DNA of 64,000 nucleotides. Origin: Phlebotomus papatasi. Its lineage: Eukaryota > Arthropoda > Insecta > Diptera > Psychodidae. The stretch lies in assembly GCF_024763615.1 (NCBI RefSeq), contig NW_026604957.1, positions 1-64,000 of the forward strand, written 5' to 3'. Position 1 is the first letter of the stretch. The number at the start of each line of letters is the position of its first letter. This document shows, one piece after another, positions 12,001 to 21,613 of the stretch. Under the pieces are notes generated by a model. That model saw nothing but the letters and a program-made list of their open reading frames with translations. It ran no database searches and was not told where the DNA came from. A program made the position numbers and the translations under genes.

Positions 12001-13227
12001 GAAATTAATTAATTAATTATAATACAGTGATATTTCTTCTCCACCAGTTTTTTTTCGTAAATTTCTATATCTGTTAGCTTAACTTAGAATTAATTGTCAT
12101 AAAATTATAATTTAAGAATGATTAGGGTAAGTGTGCCAAATTTCGGCATAGTTGCATGCAATCGTCAAAGTCTAAAGTTTGAAATGTAATATTTTAAAAT
12201 CAAATTGATTTTTTTTAATTCTTTTTTTCTTAAAGAGTGTTTCTTGGAACCTTGTAAAGAGTTTACCGTCTTTATTTACTCTAAAATCATTCTTAATACA
12301 TTTTAAAATTAATAAAAATATAGACATAGCTTTGGTGCCCTATTTCGGCCACCTCCATTCTCATAGTTCCTTGCCCTTCGGGAATTCTTCCAATATCTTT
12401 TTCACGTCATCTCATTTGTCGAAGCTACATTTTTTGTTATTCTTTTGCATTGCATAATCTCTAGAGTACGTAAAATCTAAAAGTTCATGGAAATTCGAGG
12501 AACAAAAAAGGTGGCCGAAATTGCAAGCTGGCCGGAATTTCGCACACTTACCCTACCTTCAAGCAAATCTAAAACAATTAAAATTAAAAATTTGCTTTGC
12601 CAGAATTCTTGGAAATAATTAGTAGGATTCAATGGGTTTTGGATTGTTACATCTTGCTAATGAGTTTGTTTAACAAGGGAAATGAAAAAGATTATTTTAA
12701 TCAATTTGAGTCTTACACGAATGCTGTATATAAATTATCCAATAAGAGAAATTATAATTTTCTTGTAGGTAGAGTGAATTGATTATTGTTTTCTTGTTCT
12801 TGCAGCCATCAGGGATTATCAAGCAGCCATTAATATCGATGAACATCTTCAGAGGGCCAAAGAGGGTCTCGAGAGGGCGAAACGCCTGCAGAAGCAATCA
12901 GAGAGAAGAGACTACTACAAGATCCTCAATGTAAAACGATCAGCCACAAAGCAAGAGATTGTTAAGGCTTACAGGAAGGCTGCTCAGAAGTGGCATCCGG
13001 ATAATTTTCAGGGTGATGAGAAGAAGATTGCTGAGAAGAAATTTATTGATATTGCAGCAGCGAAGGAAGTGTTGACGGATCCGGAGAAGAGGCAACAATT
13101 TGACAATGGTGAAGATCCACTGGATCCTGAAGGTGGTAATAATCAATATGGTGGCTTCCGGGGTGGAAATCCCTTCCATCATTTCCACCATGGATCACCG
13201 TTTCAGTTCAAATTTCACTTCAACTAA
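6036..13227 (+). CDS. P58IPK: P58IPK / DNAJC3, ER-lumenal TPR-J-domain co-chaperone
   Basis: J-domain co-chaperone of BiP in the ER lumen, binding unfolded clients and restraining PERK signalling. Exons 6036-6129, 6199-6309, 6400-6868, 6958-7358 and 12806-13227 sum to 1497 nt, a 498-residue protein close to human DNAJC3 (504). All junctions are GT-AG with matching phases. The first exon ends in a hydrophobic signal peptide (FTAFLLLLFLDLFMDG). Tandem TPR units follow (for example NYLTLFKRGTVYFALGKA, YFRLAELLYNLGHTADALKE). The last exon carries the J domain (RDYYKILNVKRSATKQEIVKAY) with the HPD triad in KWHPDNF, then a Gly/His/Phe-rich tail. Intron 4 is 5.4 kb and full of transposons. AATAAA lies at 13522-13527. 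An ERSE-like site upstream suggests stress induction. Confidence 0.95.
7577..8002 (+). mobile_element. 426-bp MITE, GGGTAAGTGTGCC ends, TA duplication, copy 1
   Basis: Ends read GGGTAAGTGTGCCAAATTCC and the inverse of GGGTAAGTGTGCCAAGTTTC. TA dinucleotides flank it (7575-7576 and 8003-8004). GGCCGGAATT/GGCCGAAAT motifs recur internally. There is no coding frame. TA duplication places it with Tc1/mariner-type non-autonomous elements. Confidence 0.75.
8005..9049. other. P58IPK intron 4, AT-rich, no gene
   Basis: It contains a G-run (about 8203-8219), a long pyrimidine tract (about 8640-8715) and AT-rich DNA. No exon, RNA gene or element with defined ends was seen. Confidence 0.5.
9050..10515 (+). 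mobile_element. Old single-arm copy of the foldback element in P58IPK intron 4
   Basis: It matches the right arm of the 15.3-21.2 kb foldback element in order: GTAGGTGAGATTCTTAA at 9088, then CAAATTCGTGAAATTATAC, TATCAAGGATTTGGATGGA, the AGAACCGGAGATA modules and CTCGGGTCAGGGGTTATGG. Divergence is clearly higher than between the two arms of the younger element. The match resumes at 10887-10926 after a nested insertion, and the GGAC array side is missing. Confidence 0.7.
10516..10886. mobile_element. 371-bp TTAA-flanked hairpin MITE nested in the foldback arm
   Basis: TTAA at 10512-10515 and 10887-10890 flank short inverted ends CTCTTTC/GAAAGAG. The right half (10716-10873) is a near-perfect hairpin with a stem of about 70 bp and few mismatches (GCAGCATATCGTCG... 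CGACGATATGCTGC; GCCTCAGCAACTGTGCTAA... TTAGCACAGTTGCTGAGGC). The surrounding foldback-arm sequence is continuous across the TTAA site, which shows a nested insertion. Confidence 0.65.
10927..11063 (+). mobile_element. 137-bp TTAA MITE, short subtype
   Basis: TTAA at 10923-10926 and 11064-11067. Ends are CCCTTTAAGGACGAGAGGGTC and the inverse of CCCTTTAAGGACAATTGGGTC, the same terminal sequence as the longer elements in the Tip60 intron. The palindrome GGGTCACCGGTGACCC lies next to the right end. Confidence 0.75.
11068..12122. other. P58IPK intron 4, AT-rich, no gene
   Basis: No exon or defined repeat was recognised. Short open frames at 11056-11504 on the minus strand resemble no family and lie wholly within the intron. 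Confidence 0.5.
12125..12553 (-). mobile_element. 429-bp TA-flanked MITE, copy 2, inverted
   Basis: Reverse complement of the element at 7577-8002 over its full length. TA flanks lie at 12123-12124 and 12554-12555. With copy 1 it makes an opposed pair, separated by 4.1 kb, near the two ends of the same intron. Confidence 0.75.
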
Positions 13228-13714
13228 TCACAAGAGGCCACATTGCTGGAGGGGAGGGGGGGGCGTAGGTGTGTGTGTGTGTGAGTGTGGGTGGTGTCTC
13301 CTCTCTCCAATCCACCCAAGACCAACTGTATAATATATTATACTTTGCCTGAGGAAATCCCACACTCAAGCTTAAATTATTTTTCTTTTTGGATTTTCAA
13401 GCATAACAAGAGAAAAAAAAAGTAATATCAAGTCAGGATTTTAAGTGTCTGTGCTGAGCAAAAGAGTATGACTGTGAGGAATGAGTGTGAATCTTGGATA
13501 ATCTATGTACATAAAAAAAAAAATAAATAATAAAATTTGTTAAGTAACGCAAATTTATTTTTTGTTTAGTTTACGAGGGTAAATTCACAAGAGAACATTT
13601 AGTAAATATTATGAGGAAAAAAAAAATACTTCAAAGCTCTCGAAAAAAAAGGAACTAGAATGGAGGGAACATATTAAAAGAATCTCAGCTATTTGAGTAA
13701 TGTTGAATGATGAT
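13228..13714. other. Convergent 3' UTR region of P58IPK and shutdown
   Basis: It holds a G-run and a short GT repeat (about 13254-13292), the P58IPK polyadenylation signal AATAAA (13522-13527) and, on the other strand, AATAAA at 13559-13554 for the neighbouring gene. The two signals are within 40 bp, so the transcripts may end close to or overlapping each other. Confidence 0.6.
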
Positions 13715-15016
13715 TTACTTCCTGGTCAGGGAATAGGCAATGGTGCCAGAATCATTTGAGTTCACCTCAAGTTTGATCTTCTTGTACTTGGCAGCTAGTT
13801 TCATGGCTGCTGGAACGTGCTCATTGCACTCGAGACCGTAAACGGTTTTGGATTTATCCTTGCCACACATGAAAGTCTTCAGAATGTGATCGAAGGTGGC
13901 CACAAACATGGAATGATTGTTCTCAACACCGTCGTCACCTTTGTCCACTGCACGGCACACAGTTTTTCCTATAGCATCCATGTCGCAAGCTTTGTGGAAA
14001 ATCTGGAAGAGCTTCTTATATTCATCCAGAACTTCTGGAGCGTTACCAATGCACTCTTCGGCCTTGGTGAGAAATACAAAAGACTCTTGGATATCATTGA
14101 GCATACGATTGGCTCGAGCTGCATGCAGATAGATCTTGCCCATGAGAACATTCGAAACAGAAACAGCTTCACTCATCAGCAAATTCACAGCATTGATTAG
14201 CATCAGATAGGCAAATTCTGCCTGTTCCAACTTGTTGTACGTCATTCCAGCGTAGAGGTACATTTTAAGGAGCAGCTCCAGTCGCTTATTATTGTCAGTT
14301 TCGGTCTGCACGAGGACATTCCTCAGAAGGCTCACGACTTCCGTGTACATATCGGCAGCCACTCGATAAAACTGTGCAGTGAAGGCATCTTTGCCCTTGT
14401 CACGTAGCTCCTGAACCAGCCTCATGGTCTCAGGGTAGTTGTTGTGAAGCCTCACCCGGTCCTGCTTCACCATTACATCAGCCACTCGAATCACTTCAAT
14501 TATAAACATTACATTCCTTGTCACCGGTGGATTGCCATTCTTCTGCTCACTCATGATAAATTCTGCTTTCTCCTGATTTCGCATCGATCGTACGGCCTTC
14601 TCAAAGCCCAGCAGAAGCCCACAATTGCTCCCCAGGACAAAAGTATACGGCTTCTGTGCAATGTACGTTGAATCACACAGTTCAATTTTATCGCTATCCA
14701 GCATTTGACCGTACTTGACGTACTGAATTGTAATCTCAGGTTTATCCTTAGTGACACTCCCAAAGCCCTCACTAATAACTTTCTTGCAGATTCCGCCCCC
14801 AATATTCTCCATTTCCGAACGGATCTCATCAAGAGATTTTTTCGGCTTCATTTCCATGTCCACAATGGACATTGAAAGATGAATTTCAAGGATGGATTTT
14901 CTCTGCCACCTTCCTCGCATCTTATCAAGCTTCTCCGGACACAGTGGCTTACCCACTCCGAGCGGAATATTCAAGCCGAACATCGCGTCGAACAAGTGCC
15001 TCTCAATAGAATCCAT
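13715..15016 (-). CDS. shu: Shutdown-like FKBP-TPR protein (inactive PPIase, piRNA pathway)
   Basis: A 433-residue intronless frame, close to Drosophila Shutdown (about 455). In the family this HSP90 co-chaperone (FKBP6 in vertebrates) is needed to load piRNAs onto PIWI proteins in the germline cytoplasm. Residues about 80-185 form a degenerate FKBP fold (ITIQYVKYGQMLDSDKIEL, PYTFVLGSNCGLLLGFEKAV). The Trp at the base of the FKBP pocket is replaced by Phe (LLLGFEKAV) and the usual YAYG loop is missing, so isomerase activity is not expected. Residues about 200-380 are TPR helices (MYTEVVSLLRNVL, YLYAGMTYNKLEQAEFAYL, YLHAARANRMLNDIQESF). Start is the ATG at 15016. FKBP-TPR architecture is clear; the choice of shutdown over another FKBP-TPR paralogue is by N-terminal layout and is less sure. 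Confidence 0.72.
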   Translation of the reverse strand: MDSIERHLFDAMFGLNIPLGVGKPLCPEKLDKMRGRWQRKSILEIHLSMSIVDMEMKPKKSLDEIRSEMENIGGGICKKVISEGFGSVTKDKPEITIQYVKYGQMLDSDKIELCDSTYIAQKPYTFVLGSNCGLLLGFEKAVRSMRNQEKAEFIMSEQKNGNPPVTRNVMFIIEVIRVADVMVKQDRVRLHNNYPETMRLVQELRDKGKDAFTAQFYRVAADMYTEVVSLLRNVLVQTETDNNKRLELLLKMYLYAGMTYNKLEQAEFAYLMLINAVNLLMSEAVSVSNVLMGKIYLHAARANRMLNDIQESFVFLTKAEECIGNAPEVLDEYKKLFQIFHKACDMDAIGKTVCRAVDKGDDGVENNHSMFVATFDHILKTFMCGKDKSKTVYGLECNEHVPAAMKLAAKYKKIKLEVNSNDSGTIAYSLTRK

Positions 15017-15261
15017 ATTTTACAATGTAGAGATCGTTTTTCACACAAAATACCAAAGTTTTCACGCAGACTTTACTGCAATGGCGTCGAACACCTTTTA
15101 TCGTTTGCGGTACTTTTTCCCTCATTATAGGATAGAAAAATAAATTTAGTCTTCTCCAAATCAATTTCATTGACATTTTTGATAGTGTTTCTCCACTGAG
15201 ATTTATCAACCCTACTACAGTTAAGAAGCTTCCATGTGTATACACAGTCAATAGATTCATA

Positions 15262-17128
15262 TTAGGTGAGATTCTTAACAATCTCACCTACTATAATCCT
15301 AACAAAATCTCATGTCCTCCGATTGGCCCTAAACTTTGCCAGAATGTGTTTTGACACTTCCTGATCACGAATATATGGATGGCTAAAAACCGTTCCCGTC
15401 CGTCCGCCCGTCCGTCCGCCCGTCCGTCCGTCCGTCCGTCCGTCCGTCCGTCCGTCCGGCCGCTCTTTGGAGCTTAATAGCTCCTAAACTAAAAGAGATA
15501 TCGACTTGCGGTTTTCGGCAAAGGTTATATATCGCATGAAAATTGCAACTTGGTGCATTGACCCCCCACCCCCCACCCCTCCATTCAACATTTTGAATAC
15601 CCCCCTTTTTTTGTTTTCTTAATGGCTCCGCCCCTATGGCATCGATCGGGCTCAAATTTTAGAATGTTATAGCTGGGCCTTAGGGCTTTCCATCAATACC
15701 AAACTTAAGGTCCCCCGACCCCCCTGACCCGAGCTATAAGGGTCCAAAAAAAATTCTTAAAATGGCCATAACTCCGGTTCTAATTGTCAGAATTTAAAAA
15801 ATGGGGGCTTTTTGGAAAGCTTTCGTGAAATGCCACTTCTCGTTCTAACATCGCAAGTTCGTAAAACCACCGCTAGGGGCGCTGTTATTAAAAAGAAAAT
15901 TTTTAAATTTTAAAAGTTAAATAACTCAAAAATTCCTTATGCAATCGGGCTGAAATTTTAGTATGTTGTAGCCGTTGATTATACCTATCAAACAAAAAAA
16001 AACTTAAGTCGATCCATAACCCCTGACCCGAGCTATAAGGGGTCAAAGTTCGAATATTGTCCGGCCTCTATCTCCGGTTCTAATTAACATAGCGACCTAA
16101 ATTTTACCTTTTTGGTTTCGTCTCGATGAGCACTTTCAGATGGAAGTTCAAAAAACTCCCCATAGGTGGCGCTGCGATAGCGTCAAAATTCATCGAAATT
16201 CAAAATCTTTTTTCTCAAAAATTCCTTTGAGCAAGTTAATGAAATTTTAGTATGTTGTAGTCCAGTCTAGAACGTTTCCAAAATGGTGCGTAAGTGCGCT
16301 GTGGTTAAAACAGAACCGGAGATATGAGGGGTCAAAGTTCACGAAATTCAAAAAATCATATCTCCGGTTCTATATGACCGATTTTGATGAATGAGGGCTT
16401 AAACGAAAGATCTCACCAAATGCTACAACTTTCTAGAATATTTGAACCTCGTGGGACCAACACCAGGGGCGCCACAGTCGAAAAACCAATTTCAATATCA
16501 CATAACCTCAATTATCTCGACTGTCGCTGAACCGATTTTGATGATTACTTCAACACAATTTTAGAGGACATTTGTCTCTACATTTCGTACATAAATCATT
16601 TTCCGCTCAGACTACGCTATCACTCCGATTTTGCCGTTTAAGTGTGAAAAAATTGATTTTTCCCATAATAACGCTTTGAAATCACTCAGATGCCAATTTG
16701 ACTGCCTCTACTCCACCAAGACACTTAAAATATGGTTTTAAATGGAAAGTCCCATAAAATACAACAATTCTTTGATATAGTTGAAGTTCAACAAATGACT
16801 ACTTGGGGCACTCTGGATGAAAAAACAAGTTAAGAAACAAAAAACCTCGCTTATCTTGGCTTCTGAGTAATCGATGAGATCATGTTCTATGGGAAAGTTA
16901 TAGAGAACATTCTGGTCTACATTTCACCCATATATCACTTTTCTGTCACTCCATCCAAATCCATGATATTTTGGTTTAAATACAAAATTTGTATAATTTC
17001 ACGAATTTGATTCAAGATAACTGAATGGCGTCCCACAACTTCAGCTCCAAATCGAATTTGCATGCACTCCGAGTTAGCTCACGTTAAGAATCTCACCTAC
17101 ATAAGCCGGTTAGGATTATCTGTCCCTT
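15262..17128 (-). repeat. Left inverted arm of foldback element
   Basis: Reverse complement of the right arm in order and spacing. The inner end reads AATCTCACCTACATAAGCCGG then TTAGGATTATCTGTCCCTTT. It includes several CCGGTTCT/CTCCGGTTCTA motifs at about 290-bp spacing. No coding frame. Confidence 0.8.
15396..15462. repeat. GTCC tetranucleotide array
   Basis: About 16 tandem CCGT/GTCC units with occasional GCCC variants, just inside the left foldback tip. Paired with a GGAC array in the other arm. Confidence 0.9.
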
Positions 17129-17291
17129 TCTCTTTGTTGTTTTTCTAATTATGATTTTTAAAATGACATCAATACATGCGTCCGAAATCCAAGTTCCTGG
17201 ACTCATAGTCACGTAGTCATGAGAATACAAGATGTAGTCTCTGAGAAATAACCCCTCAAACCGCGCTATTGCAAATTTGTTAATATTCTTG

Positions 17292-17981
17292 TCAATTTTT
17301 TTTAATGATATTGAACCAAAATGTTGGATTCATCCTATCATTTTCTGATTGCATTATCTGGTTTTGCTTGTCGAAGGTGCAAGCTGCTTTCTTATTAATT
17401 TGAATCGTATTGTTTTTATCATTATCTTTAGAATGATCAATAAAAACCTCCTCTTTAGAAAGAGGACCATTATTTTCATCACCATTAGCATCAAAAGCGA
17501 TATTATTTTCATCGAGAATAATTGTAATAATCTCAGTTTTATTTTCGATTTTATTTTCATTGATATTGCTAACAATATTATCACTCAATATCTTAGAATC
17601 TATTTCATTGCCTTTTTCAGGTTTTTGCAGTTGTTTTTGACTCAATTCAAAATACCCAATAGTGGGCCTGGTTTTCGTACACTTTTAGCCTGGTTTTGAC
17701 CATTTTTCTTTTATTGGTTTCGTCTTTAACTCCTTTTTTAGAGGTTCAACTTTTATATCACACCTAATTTTTGTTTCAACAGAACTGTTGCATTGCTTCA
17801 TTATCTCAAACAATCTGCCGATTTTCATGCTTCTCTTCTTTCCGAGAGTACCATTTTTTACTTGCCTAAAGTAATTTTCTATGTGAGAATTCGATAACCT
17901 TGTACAAAATACAAGTGTGGACCAAAGAGGTACATATGACATGTACTGTTTTATATAAAAAACTAAGAAGTCTTCACAATA
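17292..17981 (-). pseudogene. Transposase-like C-terminal remnant with one in-frame stop
   Basis: One minus-strand frame is open from 17981 to 17292 except for a single TAA near 17685. Read through, it is about 230 codons. The first part carries IKQYMSYVPLWSTL, SNSHIENYFRQVKN and a basic MKIGRLFEIMKQ segment. This resembles the terminal part of large insect transposase-like proteins (KDZ-type: IPLWS, then SNxxxExxFxxxK, then RxxxFI). The rest is Asn/Lys-rich and uninformative. No upstream catalytic region was found, so this is a fragment, possibly of the transposase that once served the foldback element or of unrelated cargo. Family assignment is from pattern memory and tentative. Confidence 0.4.
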
Positions 17982-19334
17982 TTATGAATTTTCAACAATT
18001 TCGTCATCATTTTGATGTAGTTCCTCTTTTACTTTGAGATAAATGTCATGAAAAATAATGTAAAAATTACTATCATACTCGAAGGCAGGACACCAATGTC
18101 CCTTCCGGAAGCGTCAGTGGAGATGGATTCAATCCAGAGTAAAAATACTCAGTTTCCCAAAGCTTTCGGCGTACTGCACGCCTTCCTCAGTGGCTACAGA
18201 GGGGATTTTTATTACATAAAATACATGTACAAAAAATGGGAAAAAACAAGGTGAGTAAATCTTTACACACTTACTGACTGAAAAACAATTTGTTCTCTGG
18301 ATTTCGTTGAGAAAATAAATGTTACACCAATTGGTCGGAGGGGAGAAAGCTGACCACTACAAATTAATTTGAAAGAAAATGGAGCAATTAATCAAGAAAT
18401 TTAACTAGCAAAAAACTAAAAATTTGAAAATTAGAAAAAAATAAAAGTACCATGGATCTTTATCACACGAGAGACAAAGAACTACTGGGGAAAAAACAAT
18501 TAACGGAATTTAACATTTAACGACTTTTCAATTTAAAAAACCTGGAAAGCCTATTGGGAGATGAGTTGGTCTAAGAGTCGGGTTGTTGTGACGCAATTTG
18601 TGCATCACAACTCGGTTTTCAAATATTCATGATTGCGCTGGTTCTTTCGTGAAATATCAAGAAGAGACATGATAGATCATGTCTAGCGCCGCGAGAGTTT
18701 TCTATCCAATTATCCTTACGAAATTTATAGCCGAAAGTAACACCCTAAACTTAAAGTCATTAGACAGCCATTAGGCAGGTGTTAGTAAGATCACGATGGG
18801 CGAGATATGAGTGACCAAAAAGAGGGTGCGTTTGTTGGCTTAAGCAAACAAAGGCACCCTCTATTCCTGGAAAACTCGTAAAGTGGGTGATCTATGGTGA
18901 CAAGCTTTTAAGATTACTTTCTCTTCGAGACGGTCGTAAAATAAGAGCTCGCGCCAAGAAAGCCATAAAAGCCCGAAAAGAAATAGGGACAAAGATAACA
19001 AAGATCGAAAAGGTGTGTGGTCCTCGGTCATCTCAATTAAGCATCCCCTTTCTTAAGGATATAGAAAGTGTTGGAGAAAACTCTAGAGATAGCGAAAGTG
19101 GATAGTTGGATATTTTGAAAGACACTTAACGATCGTCTCCAGACGATCGTTATCTAGAGGTTCGTCCTGAATCACTACTTGGACACCTTCCCACGGAAAA
19201 TAATGTCGAATAGAATTAGGGTGCGAGTGGAGGATTTTAGTATAAAAAGAGTAGCTAGATTCAAGAGGTTGGTTCAGTCACTGTGTAAACGTAGCCCATG
19301 CCATTGGGCAGAGTAACAATCTTCCTTAATAAAA
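17982..19334. other. Foldback spacer, remainder: hairpins and TATA-like box, no gene
   Basis: It holds two strong hairpins: 18821-18862 (19-bp stem with two mismatches, TTAA loop) and 19128-19151 (AACGATCGTCT-CC-AGACGATCGTT, perfect 11-bp stem). A TATA-like TATAAAAAGAG lies at 19241, with TCAGTC about 35 bp downstream. Short open frames at 18048 and 18887 show no family similarity. The TATA and start-like motifs could belong to a buried LTR, which cannot be confirmed. Confidence 0.45.
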
Positions 19335-21180
19335 AAAGGGACAGATAATCCTAACCGGCTTATATAGGTGAGATTCTTAACGTGAGCTAACTCGGAGTGC
19401 ATGCAAATTCGATTTAGAGCTGAAATTGTGAGTCGCCATTCAGTTATCTTGAATCAAATTCGTGAAATTATACAAATTTTTTATTAAAACCAAAATATCA
19501 AGGATTTGGATGGAGTGACAGAAAAGTGATATATGGGTGAAATGTAGACCAGAATGTTCTCTATAATTTTCCTATAGAACTTGATCTCATCGATTACTCA
19601 GAAGCCAAGATAAGCGAGGTTTTTTGTTTCTTAACTTGTTTTTTCATCCAGAGTGCCCCAAGTAGTCATTTGTTGAACTTCAACTATATCAAAGAATTGT
19701 TGTATTTTGTGGGACTTTCCATTTAAAACCCTATTTTAAGTGTCTTGGTGGAGTAGAGGCAGTCAAATTGGCATCTGAGTGATTTCAAAGCGTTATTATG
19801 GGAAAAATCAATTTTTTCACACTTAAACGGCAAAATCTGAGTGATAGCGTAGTCTGAGCGGAAAATGATTTATGTACGAAATACAGAGACAAATGTCCTC
19901 TACAATTATGTCGAAGTAATCATCAAAATCGGTTCAGCGACAGTCGAGATAATTGAGGTTATGTGATATTGAAATTGGTTTTTCGACTGTGGCGCCCCTG
20001 GTGTTCGTCCCACGAAGTTCAAATATTTTAGAAAGTTGTAGCATTTGGTGAGATCTTTCGTTTAAGCCCTTATTCATCAAAATCGGTCACATAGAACCGG
20101 AGATATGATTTTTTGAATTTTGTGAACTTTGACCCCTCATATCTCCGGTTATGTTTTAACCACAGCTCACATTTGCACCATTTTGGAAACGTCCTAGACT
20201 GGACTACAACATACTAAAATTTCATTAACTTGCACAATGCCGTTTTTGAGAAAAATTACTTTGAATTTCGATGAATTTTGACGCTATCACAGCGCCACAT
20301 GTGGTGACTTTTTGAACTTCCATCTGAAAGTGCTCATCGAGACGAAACCAAAAAGGTAAAATTTAGGCCGCTATGTTAATTAGAACCGAAGATAGAGGCC
20401 GGTCAATGTTCGAACTTTGACCCCTTATAGCTCGGGTCAGGGGTTATGGATCGACTTAAGTTTTTTTTTGTTTGATAGGTATAATCAACGGCTACAACAT
20501 ACTAAAATTTCAGCACGATTGCATAAGGAATTTTTGAGCTATTTAACTTATAAGATTTTAAAATATTCTTTCTAATAATAGCGCCCCTAGCGGTGGTTTT
20601 ATGAACTTGAGATGTTAGAAGGAGAAGTGGCATTTCATAAGAGCTTTCCAAAAAGCCCTGATTTTTTAAATTCTGGCAATTAGAACAGGAGTTATGGCCA
20701 TTTTAAGAATTTTTTTTGGACCCTTATAGCTCGGGTCAGGGGGGTCAGGGGACCTTAAGTTGGGTATTGATGGAAAGCTCTAAGGCCCAGCTATAACATA
20801 CTAAAGTTTGAGCCCGCTCGATGCCATAGGGGCGGAGCTATTGAGAAAACAAAAAAAGGGGGTCTTCAAAATGTTGAATGGAGGGGTGGGGTGTGGGGGG
20901 TCAATGCACCAAGTTGCAATTTTCATACGATATATAACCTTTGCCGAAAACTGCAAGTCGATATCTTTTTTAGTTTAGGAGCTATTAAGCTCCAAAGAGC
21001 GGCCGGACGGACGGACGGACGGACGGACGGGCGGACGGACGGACGGGAACGGTTTTTAGCCATCCATATATTCGTGATCAGGAAGTGTCAAAACACATTC
21101 TGGCAAAGTTTAGGGCCAATCGGAGGACATGAGATTTTGTTAGGATTATAGTAGGTGAGATTGTTAAGAATCTCACCTAA
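19335..21180 (+). repeat. Right inverted arm of foldback element, built of ~290-bp modules
   Basis: Counterpart of the left arm. Inside it, marker phrases recur at constant spacing: AGAACCGG/AGAACCGA/AGAACAGG at 20093, 20382 and 20682 (289 and 300 bp), and AACATACTAAA at 20208, 20496 and 20795 (288 and 299 bp). The arm is therefore an old tandem array of three or more diverged modules. Confidence 0.75.
21004..21047. repeat. GGAC tetranucleotide array
   Basis: About 11 GGAC units with one GGGC variant, the inverse counterpart of the array at 15396. Shorter than its partner, as expected of slippage. Confidence 0.9.
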
Positions 21181-21182
21181 TA

Positions 21183-21613
21183 TAGCAACTCAAAAAAATA
21201 GTGTATTGAGGAAACAACATCATCTGGATCCGGAGGCAACAAGGTGGCCTCAATTTGGGTCACCACATTTGGTGTTTTCGCCCGGGATCGAAAATTAATC
21301 CTGGAGTGAATCAACGCAGAAATTCAGCAGAGGATCCAGAAGATTGACCAGTCATTGTCTGAAGCCGATCACCATCACCAGGCAAACAACCTGAGGTCGG
21401 AATTCACGGGCAGATAGATGTCCAACGAATCTCGAATCCTGAAACTACGAAACCGGGAGGGTGTGTGAGAATACGTCAATTGGGAGAAAAAACGAGAAAT
21501 CGTGTCAAGAAACTCCAGAGGAGGAGAGATCGTCGATACCCACTAACCCTATTATCAAAAGGAAGCCAGAGAGAAATACTCTCCAACTTTCCCCGCTGAG
21601 GAGATAAAAAACA
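21183..21613. other. Leader upstream of gag-only ORF
   Basis: No long frame. This is the expected 5' untranslated region of the retroelement whose gag follows; no LTR boundary or primer-binding site could be set. It directly abuts the foldback element's TA duplication, so any 5' LTR may lie beyond that insertion or be lost. Confidence 0.4.

Larger units (their letters stand above)
15262..21180. mobile_element. 5.9-kb foldback transposon with TA target duplication
   Basis: Outer ends are TTAGGTGAGATT... and ...AATCTCACCTAA, flanked by TA (15260-15261, 21181-21182). Two inverted arms of about 1.85 kb (15262-17128 and 19335-21180) enclose a 2.2-kb spacer. Each tip is itself a hairpin (AGGTGAGATT-CTTAAC-AATCTCACCT). 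GTCC/GGAC tetranucleotide arrays lie about 130 bp inside each end. The spacer carries a transposase-like remnant. The arrangement (long arms with simple repeats, loop with cargo) recalls Drosophila foldback elements, but no sequence relation to them is claimed. Confidence 0.75.

Noticed and set aside
21183..21613. Primer-binding site and 5' LTR for the first gag element
   Set aside because: No TGG-starting tRNA-complementary sequence or TG...CA boundary could be supported.
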